A stretch of 64,000 nucleotides of DNA. It comes from Membranipora membranacea. Lineage: Eukaryota; Bryozoa; Gymnolaemata; Cheilostomatida; Membraniporidae. The DNA is taken from the NCBI GenBank assembly GCA_914767715.1, contig OU612068.1, positions 22,506,001-22,570,000 of the forward strand. Reading direction: 5' to 3'. A program made the translations under genes and the position numbers. Shown here one piece after another: positions 55,901 through 64,000 of the stretch; positions within the stretch are counted from its first letter, which is position 1; every line of letters starts with the position of its first letter. Below the pieces are notes generated by a model. It was not told the DNA's origin. It did no database searches and saw nothing but the letters and a program-made list of their open reading frames with translations.

Positions 55901-58900
55901 GTATTTCGTTAATTTTACTACCTTGTAAATCTGTATGTATCCATCAGTAGCGATGTGGGTGTGTTGAAAACCAATTATAGGTGATTCTTATTTACGTGAA
56001 CTTGATGACTTTGAGCCTGAGGCATATACATACTTGGGTTATATGATGTTATTTAGTTGAGGTCAATTTAAGTTATAACCTACACAATGTCTGTTTTCTC
56101 ACCCTCAGCTACTTGTTTGTGTCAGGTAAGGTCCACTGTTGTCTTATTGTATTTCATATTGGAAATATCACATATGATAATAAGGTGGTGGAGGATTTAT
56201 CGGCGATCAGTTTTTTGGTCTAAATGCTCAGACTATCAAAAGTTGTATCTTGCCAACAGATGTCAAACTCTCTCAAGAGGAGGATTGCTTGATTTTTGGT
56301 TATCAGCTGATTTCAATATCCTATGCACTTACTCATTAGTTTATATAATGTTGTCGTTCAGCTTTCATTATATTACTATTATATTATGTTTTGTTGGTAT
56401 AAGTTTTCGCTCTTTATGTTTTTTTATTTCAAAAGGCATCTGTCCCAATTTATTATTGAATGCTAGATGCTTATTTCATTATTGAGCTCTCTGATTGTTG
56501 TCATCTGTGAATTGACTTATGATAAGGATGACACTATCGCAGCAATATAACACCATTACGTGTTTTTGCAGGAGCTTTCTTCGCCATGAAGGCAGTTCTG
56601 TCATATTTTCATGCTCAGGATATATCTAGCAAAGAACCTCACCATGTTTATTACCTGCTGATGTTACCAATGCTTCAAGTACTAAACAGATATCTAAGCA
56701 AGTATGGTTAATCATCACACTTTCGACTTTCCTTGCCAATAAAAATACTTGAAACTCTGTTATATTTAAGAATTGCCTCCCCATTGACAGTAGGGTAACA
56801 ATCCCTGAGTGTAGTTTTATTTTTATTTACAACTGCTAGAAATGGTGCATCATCAGAAGCATAACTGTAAATGGTTTTAATTTATATACCAGTATAAAAT
56901 TCTGTGACTTGGGTCGTTGAATTTAAAATATACAAACTTTGAATTGTGAGTTTCAGCATTTAGACTAACAGAGAGGATGACTTGAGCTGGCTATGCGGAC
57001 ATTTAGGATTGGAACACAGTGTTTTCACTATTGCAGATCACAGCCAGCAGCGAATAATGTAGTGGCTGTACTGGTTGAGATGTACATGACATTCATCAAG
57101 GAGCTGCCGAAATACATCGCAGACATTCACAATGTAAGTGTTTTATTATCATCAACAAAAACACTCGGAAGCGGAGAATAAAACCACTTTTAAAGGGACC
57201 ACGAAGTTTCGCAGCAATGCATAAATGGGTAGTAAAGAATGTGCTACACAGCATCAGTTTTGTGCATGATGCCGTGCAAAACTCAAAGTAGTTGCTGACT
57301 CTTAGCTGAGTATCACTTCAGTTTAGAGGATGTTCCAAGACATTGCTGTAATAATGAAAGAGCACAGGCTAAATACAACATGAGCAGGATTTTGCAAATG
57401 TTTGTTCATTGATACAGGAGCATGGATATGAGAAGAAGATGTTCTCGGATCAGGTGGCAGATCACCTTGTAAAGTTTGATGAGGAGTACGGAGACCAGGA
57501 GAATCTTATGATGAACATGTCCCAGTTCTTAGCTAACCTTTCTTTGAATGAAAATCGGGGAGGTAGGCTTTCTGTCTACTTCACTCCAAACAGAAACAGT
57601 AATGCAGAGATCAGGCTATTCAAAGCCAAATGGCTGAGTTGTTGGACTAATATTAATCACACCAACAAAAATTGTTGCATGTGATGTCTCTAGAGTAATT
57701 TTCTCTTTTTTGGAGTTGTTCTCTGTATAAACATGGTCATATAACTTCTCTCAAGGAGCCAAAAGCATGTTTTATTGATATCGCCTAAAGATGCCACACT
57801 TGTTCAACTTGTGTTTGTTAATGTGGTTACCTCTGTATGGCTTTGCTACAGGGATGTCAAACAACAACCATGAGTCTATGACAACGATCACTTACAGAAG
57901 CACATTCCCGTATTGACGGGAAATCAAAACTTTATAGGCTTTTTATTATAGAACTAAGTACATCCAACTTACTTCTTCTCTATAGATAACAGTAAAAGGA
58001 AACTAGCTATGACAATTAAGTTCAGACTGAAATGTGCCATTGTTCACATTACTCGCATGGAATGTTGGTTTATTTGACAGGAAGTGGGGGTAAGCCTGTA
58101 TCAGACCATACTGTGCTCATACCGATGCTGTCTGAGGTACTACTGGAGGCTATCTCTCCTCTCATCATGTCCATGTTTGTTGGTAAGTGTTTATAATATG
58201 ATTTATTACACCATCAACACACCAAGCATTCAACAGCAGAAGTTTCGGCACTTTTCTGACAACTGAAGACAGCCAAAATTTAGTTCACAAATTTACCCTT
58301 TGAGATTTTGTGCAACAGGAGAGATCCGTATTTGTAGCTGAACAATTCGGAAAGCCCTATTTGTTCTAGGTTTGCTTCGCTTATTGGGAAAATATCTATA
58401 TGTGTGGTATTGTAGTTATGAATTTTTACTGCTATGATTATGCAATTTTGTTTTTTCATACAGCAAATAGGGCCATGATTTTGCTCGGCACATTGCACAC
58501 AAGAAAAGTTCTTGCACATATAGGCGTTGTAAGAAAAATGTGCCATGTTTATTTTGATCTGACATGTTTGGTCATTAACGGGATGATTATTTTTGATGGA
58601 CTATATTCTGCTGACCTCTGCAGTGTAATATTTATATAATCCAGTGACCAATGTCCAGAATATTGCCAAAACTTTGTACCTGTGACATATCAACTCCCTG
58701 TTTAATGGGTAAAAATAACCAGTTGATGACCATTGGTAGATTCAACAAGTAAGTTATTAGGCAGTAACACCAGGCTAATATCTTTGTCTATGTGTCTGTG
58801 ACAAAGATATTCAATTAAGTGACTCAGCAAGGTTTTAAGGTGTTAATATTTGTGTTGAGACAATTTTAGTGAGAAATGCCATGGAAGTTTGCATCTTCAT

Positions 58901-61900
58901 ATTATGCTTTTGCATTTGAAAAGATCTATCTTAATTATTTTGTACCATTCTTTTTACTTCTTCTCATGAATATAATAATATTGATATCGCCATTGAAGGT
59001 TTTCTGAACAAAGAGGTGTTGATGTACGTCTGGGACCAGTATGTCATCGGTCTGGATGTCGCCGGGTACCATATGCACTTCCTGCCAGCCTTCACAGCTA
59101 CCCTCTTTATCTTACTCAAGGATGATATCATGCGCTGTAAAAATGTAAGTGAAGAACTGGGTGGCTTATCAAAGGTTTTGTAATTTCAAAAACTGAAATC
59201 CAGGATTAATTTGTTAGTGATCACATCAATTCGGTGAAGAAATGAGTTCAGGTCAGGCTTGGGGTACCTGGAATTCACTTTGTACTATTTTGTTTCTGTT
59301 TTAACAAAATTTATAGTGCAGTCTACAATGAGATGAGTGCGCTTTCGCTGCCAACAAATCTGTTGTAACTGAGGCCAATAAAAAGCCATCAACACAATTC
59401 TTGTGGTTAGGACAAGCAATTAATTCTAGATTGACGCAATTAATTGGTGGCAGTGGCACGTGTAGCCGTTTTGAATGTGATCGTCCTCCAACAAACTCAA
59501 AAATATTGAATGTGATTAATTCTGTGATATTTACACCTTAGCTTTTCCATTTTTCAGGTACCAGAGTTAATTGCCACCGTCCAAAGGGAGTCATCAAAAA
59601 TAAATATCAGACAGTTACAAAATAAGGTGAGTTGGTGCTTGTAGCAAAGCCAATACAATAACCAGCAGAGGTAGGCTGTGTTATCATACCCTATAGACTG
59701 TTTTCGTGAAAGATACAACTGATGGGTTACCAAAAACCGAACAATTTAGGGCTCCTGCTCAAACTGGAACTTGTTATTGCGGTCAAAAAACACAGTCCAA
59801 TACTGGTTTCCTGTGATGTAATAGGCCAGCGATCACGCTGTTTGCGGAGGGTTCGACAGTCTGCGGTGTAAATTTCCTTCAGGGTACGATGAAAATTATT
59901 TTCCTTGGTGACCGAACACTGAATTTTCTGTCCTACCTTCTGCTAAATATAACCTACCTATTATTGTTTTCATGGTTTGCACCATATTACTGTATATTTT
60001 TCCAATCTTTACAGTGACAAGTCGTTCCAATTTTCTTGTAGCATTTTCTGTTGATTTAGACAATTGTTAGTGTTTACTGTTCAGAGTTTCGCACGAACCT
60101 GGTTACAAGTCAGCCAACTATGGCATGTTTATGTTCTCCCGACCTTCAAACCTATCCCCCTACTTGGCAGACTTTGGAATGCTCTGTGCTTGTTCAAATA
60201 TAGCACTGGGAATAGTTAGTTCAATGCTGACTCATAGTATTTCCGTCCAAATCTAACATAACAATTTACGTCTATCTATCTTGCAGAGTTACACACTAGT
60301 AGCAAAGGTGGGCATTCATTCCGAAATGCATCTTAGGTTACAAATCAATCAGACTTATTTTATTCTCCTTTCTGACGTATCCGTCAAACCAACTAAAGCT
60401 CACCTTCCCTATGTCATATCTTCATCTCACATGAGAGAATAAGGTTAAGCTTTACCTTATTCTTTGTTTTAGATGAGGATGCTGTATTACAAGATGTTGT
60501 TTTCTGAGCTGAACCAGGATGACAAAGTCGCTGTTCCTGCTATCGACCCTACTAAAGGTCAGTATCGGTCACTGCCCTGTGACTGTTAATATTACCAAAA
60601 CAATTCAATTATACCGCAATAACAAAAGAGGGCTTGTAGAGGTGTGTGCTAATGTATTGTATGGTACATGATCCCATGCAGATGTCAACCCGCTTCTGTG
60701 ATTGGTTGATTGTACTTCTAAAGTGCACAACATTTAAACATGTAACGTGCTTCTCAAAAGTCTGGAAACCGCTAAATTTGGCGTCTCGAATTTGATTCAC
60801 ATGAGCGCCAACTATGATGTAACAATTATTTGTTGATGGCACCTAGAGTTTTTTTCTGCCAACAAGCATTTTTTACTCTCCAAGTTAGCCACTTCTTGTA
60901 ACACGCTGTCCAAAGCAAACAGGTCGATAATTGCAAAATGACAATGGCCTGTTTATACAAACACGGCTTGCCTGCCAGCCAAGATACAAAGTTTATTTAG
61001 ACGTTGGTGTGCCCTGAGTAAATTAACTGGAAGTGTATCTGCTTAAGCTCACAACTGTCAGAATCAGTTCAAGGAAATTATTGTTTTATCCTGTGATTTC
61101 GGAGGCATTTTTAGAATTTTTTCTCAATCCTGTAGAAAACCAGTAAGAACTGGCCCCAATGAAATTGAAATTTCACTGGCTGTTAAAACAAATAGCCTCT
61201 GTAATGATTCCTGGTGTCCAAACTTCCAGGGTAGGTGCTGGATTTCCCTTTGATCGTTGTGTAAATATTCAAAGGGGTATTAAAACGCAATTTTCAATTT
61301 TTTTTACAAATTTAATGATGTCATTATCCTTAACTCTGGCCGCCATGGTTGTGATTCATTCATTCATTCTTTGTTCAATCGACATGCAGCGCGCTACATC
61401 CAAAAGTTGTTACATGCAAGCATAGATGCAAAATGTAAACAAAGTGAATATATTGTGGCTTGATCTCAGGAACCGGTTATAATTCATAATATTGTGATCA
61501 CTGTAATATTAAATATCATCAATATTTAGATAACACATTGAGAAAACGGCACAAGAACATGCCGTAAATTATAAATATTAAAACAGTGCATGTATTGATT
61601 GTGTTCTGGAAATTATCACCCAGCAATTTTTGGTCTTGCATCCGGATTCTTGTGAGCGCAATTTGTCTACCCCTACACAAGAAAGTCAAACAACAGGACT
61701 TCTCACCATAAATTGTGTATTTTTGTCATACAAATGGGGAAACCTTGCAGCCCAAAAAAAATATCTTGTTAATTTGTTCGTGGGTATAAATTGCATTTAT
61801 CTGTAATGCTATTTCAATATAGTAAATTTTCTTCAACCACTTCTTGTTAACTGATAACTTCAAGAAATGATTAGAAACTTTGATGACAATTTTAATATAG

Positions 61901-63972
61901 TTTACATTTTGAAATGGTCCGGATAGGGGGAGATGGCTTCTTTTTTTTTATTTAACTTTATTGGCATAATTTTCATTCGATGAGAATGTTTTACAAAATC
62001 AGCCTTCCAAGAAAACAAAAAAAGGGAAAAAAAAACCAAAAACTTTCAATCAAGATGACGAAAAAGATATTCAGAAAAATTGAGTTTGAATGATTTATGA
62101 TTGATTATTGAACGTAAATTATATGGAATATTGTTAAAAGTAGATGCTATGATATTATCTAAAAAATTATTTGAAGTTGGGTGTAGCTTGAACATGTCTC
62201 TCAGATTTCTTGTTCATCAATTGATGTCCAGTAATGCTAGTAAAATATATGTTGAGCACTGGCAAAGGTAAAAGGTGTAACGATCTTGATAATTTGTTAG
62301 TTGGTACCAGGTGATTAGGGATCTTTTGTATATTACATATCAACCTGAAGGCTCTCTTCTGGAGTAAAAATATGTCCTTTAGTATCTAGTTTGGTGATAG
62401 ATTGTAGTAAATATGGATACCACTTATGATGTGGCTGATTTCTAAATAATACAAAAGGCATGGGACAGTATGGAAGAGTATTTTGCTGGCTCAATTTGGG
62501 TTTCTAATCTATTTGAGTTTTACTTTTACCTTTGTGCTGCCTGCATATTATGCGTAATAAATAAGGGGGAAAAAAGGTAACGCACAAGGTTTTGCATTAG
62601 TTACGCATGAGAGGAATCAACTTAATCTACAGGTTCAACAGGTTGTTTTAATTTTTCTAACATGCATCTATTTTGTAGTAGACTACATCATTCAAACACT
62701 TTCTTACTTTAGTAGTGATATACCATATTTATTCTTTATCTATGTGTTACTTTTCTGAGTTTAGTTATGGCGTAAAATGTTATTTGTCTGTGTATTACAG
62801 TGACGGATCGTAACTGGATTCACTGGTACAATGAGATAATACCACAGAGAACTGGACTACAGCAGAGACAAGTAGCTAGGGATACTAGGCTGGCTGAACG
62901 GGAAAGGTATCAAAATATTAGGATATATTATAATAAATCTTTAATACACGATTATGTGTAGGGAGGCAAACAAGGGCGGTGTTGAAAAAAAGCTCAAAAA
63001 AGGACATTTTAGCACTTTTACAGATATGAATTTGAGAACAGTTTAAAAATATGTTTATTTTTCCAAACCAATCGTAAAATTCTCAAAAACAATATACTGT
63101 AATAAATTTACTGTAATAAATTTACCGTCTCAAAGGAGAAAAATTTAAGAATTGATTGACAATTCTTTTTGTGATAGCTGTGATAGGTACTCATACTCTG
63201 GTCTCCTAGCAAGAAATCCTACTAAGAAATGGCAATGGAGAAGGTCATTTTATTCAACCTGAGTGAACTCCTAGTGTTTGAACAGCACAAATAATCTTTT
63301 GGGTAGAGGGGTTGACCACAAATGTCTCTAAATTGTGACCAGACATCCTGACATAATAACGGAGATAAATTGTGATAAATACAAGCAAATGGTTGCAAAA
63401 GTCCCTGGAATGTTAGGTTTGAATAAGAAGCGTTAATTTCACCATGTTTGACTTTTGATATGATATCGAATACCATCAGGACTACAAATACTTGAATATG
63501 AGTTATGAAACTATCAATTATTTGCTATCGAACAGTTATATGACTGCGGCATATGAACAGCCCTTAACCCAGAAAGTATAAGGCATAAACATTTGAATTT
63601 ATATGTTTATGGTTAAAGAAAAGAACCTTCAACAATAATCACCAACAATTGCGTTATTATTGTTATGTTTTTTGTAAATATTTAGCATTTTTTGTATTCA
63701 ACTTGTCTTTGAAACTATCGGCCATCTCTATTTTGGTATCAGGTAATTTCATCGGTACCCGTATGTATGATGGGATAGATTTGGATATATTATTTCATCA
63801 AGAAAGGGTAACTGCACTTATACCCTAGAGAAGATAACACACTACCCTGGCGTAGAAGTTCTTTATGGATCATAAAACTACCTTTGCTTTTGTTATCTTT
63901 GTTCTGTAGACTTTTAAGAATGCGACAGGAGGAAGAAATAAGAGCCGGAAAGGAGTTGGAACAACGCCAAAG
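52933..63972 (+). CDS. Unrecognised multi-exon gene, weakly TBC-like, 5' part only
   Basis: Exons 52933-53049, 53908-54046, 54661-54927, 55383-55520, 56572-56701, 57037-57133, 57418-57562, 58081-58182, 58999-59144, 59558-59626, 60473-60557, 62801-62906, 63910-63972 keep one frame for 534 residues and continue beyond the window. A 7-codon exon 60287-60307 is optional. The start may be 52933 or the second Met at 52984. The protein is alpha-helical. A segment reading MYVWDQYVIGLD followed by FLPAFTATLFILL resembles the C-terminal part of Rab-GAP TBC domains; I see no arginine and glutamine fingers, so catalysis is doubtful. The last exons are charged coiled coil (RLLRMRQEEEIRAGKELE). I do not know its name or function. 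Introns carry a MITE, a MITE fragment and a LINE relic. Confidence 0.85.
53370..53743. mobile_element. 374-bp MITE with TTAA target duplication
   Basis: TTAA at 53366-53369 and 53744-53747 flank inverted ends AGGGCAACCAGGGTTT and AAACCTTGGTTGCCCT. Non-coding. Related copies at 8046-8409 and 57194-57387. TTAA duplication is the signature of piggyBac-type transposases. Lies in intron 1 of the TBC-like gene. Confidence 0.88.
57194..57387 (-). mobile_element. Truncated TTAA-type MITE before exon 7
   Basis: Reverse-oriented half of the 374-bp MITE: a TTAA precedes AGGGACCACGAAGTTT, and homology runs to about 57387, 30 bp from the exon 7 start at 57418. Confidence 0.8.
60287..60307 (+). other. Possible 21-bp microexon (SYTLVAK)
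   Basis: A pyrimidine-rich acceptor (CTATCTATCTTGCAG) precedes 21 bases followed by GTGGGC. Both neighbours join in phase 0 and the microexon keeps the frame, so it can be included or skipped. Confidence 0.4.
60435..60462. repeat. 28-bp palindrome next to the exon 12 acceptor
   Basis: AGAATAAGGT and ACCTTATTCT flank a central AAGCTT; it ends 10 bp before the acceptor AG at 60471-60472. Confidence 0.75.
61940..62500 (-). mobile_element. 5'-truncated, decayed LINE related to the GPCR-D LINE
   Basis: The minus strand keeps fragments of the ORF2 tail (QKRAF, then IPNHL, PTNKLS, LPLPVLNIYFTSITG) that align with the C-terminal part of the ORF2 at 21 kb. Frame breaks are present. Lies in the 2.2-kb intron before the exon at 62801. 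Confidence 0.8.
63584..63611. repeat. Short hairpin
   Basis: CATAAACAT and ATGTTTATG pair around 10 bp; same core as the hairpin at 6842-6915. Confidence 0.65.
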
Positions 63973-64000
63973 GTTTGTGCAAAAAAAGATGCTGCATGCA

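Noticed and set aside
56087-56485. 132-codon open frame in intron 4 of the TBC-like gene
   Set aside because: Hydrophobic AT-driven composition, no homology seen, does not splice in phase.

Overview
The window is nuclear DNA of an invertebrate animal. Protein-coding genes are split by GT-AG introns into short exons, the sequence is AT-rich, and it is full of repeats (tRNA-headed SINEs, a non-LTR retrotransposon, hairpin and MITE-like elements). The gene set (rhodopsin-class receptors, an alpha-arrestin, cyclophilin B) is metazoan. A lophotrochozoan or similar marine invertebrate is my guess; the sequence does not settle it.

Layout. Positions 1-2.4 kb hold no recognisable gene. From 2.4 to 29.6 kb lies a cluster of one family of rhodopsin-like GPCR genes. 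There are three complete five-exon copies with identical intron positions and phases: A on + at 2423-6586, B on - at 8780-11393, and D on - at 20277-29642. There are also two stranded last exons (12680-12876 on -, 15045-15330 on +). Copy D carries an apparently intact non-LTR retrotransposon (ORF1 and ORF2, 21062-25967) inside its fourth intron. A 2.8-kb element with 435-bp inverted ends lies between the fragments and D.

From 32.7 to 43.1 kb an alpha-arrestin gene (ARRDC2/3/4 type, - strand, seven recognised exons, two PPxY motifs) spreads over 10 kb. Its third intron is peppered with small palindromes, several flanked by direct repeats.

From 44.4 to 53.3 kb is a tandem segmental duplication of about 3.3 kb carrying cyclophilin B (PPIB) and the first exon of the next gene. 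The first PPIB is conventional. The second has gained a seven-residue tandem repeat and other substitutions that together add eight N-glycosylation sequons. The duplicated first exon next to copy 1 is dead; the one next to copy 2 opens a gene of at least 13 exons (52933 to beyond the right edge). I do not recognise that gene by name; its middle part looks weakly TBC-domain-like.

The genes do not form one pathway. What ties the window together is local duplication (GPCRs, PPIB) and heavy invasion by small mobile or palindromic elements, mostly in introns. All exon boundaries were inferred by eye from splice consensus, phase and paralogue or family comparison.
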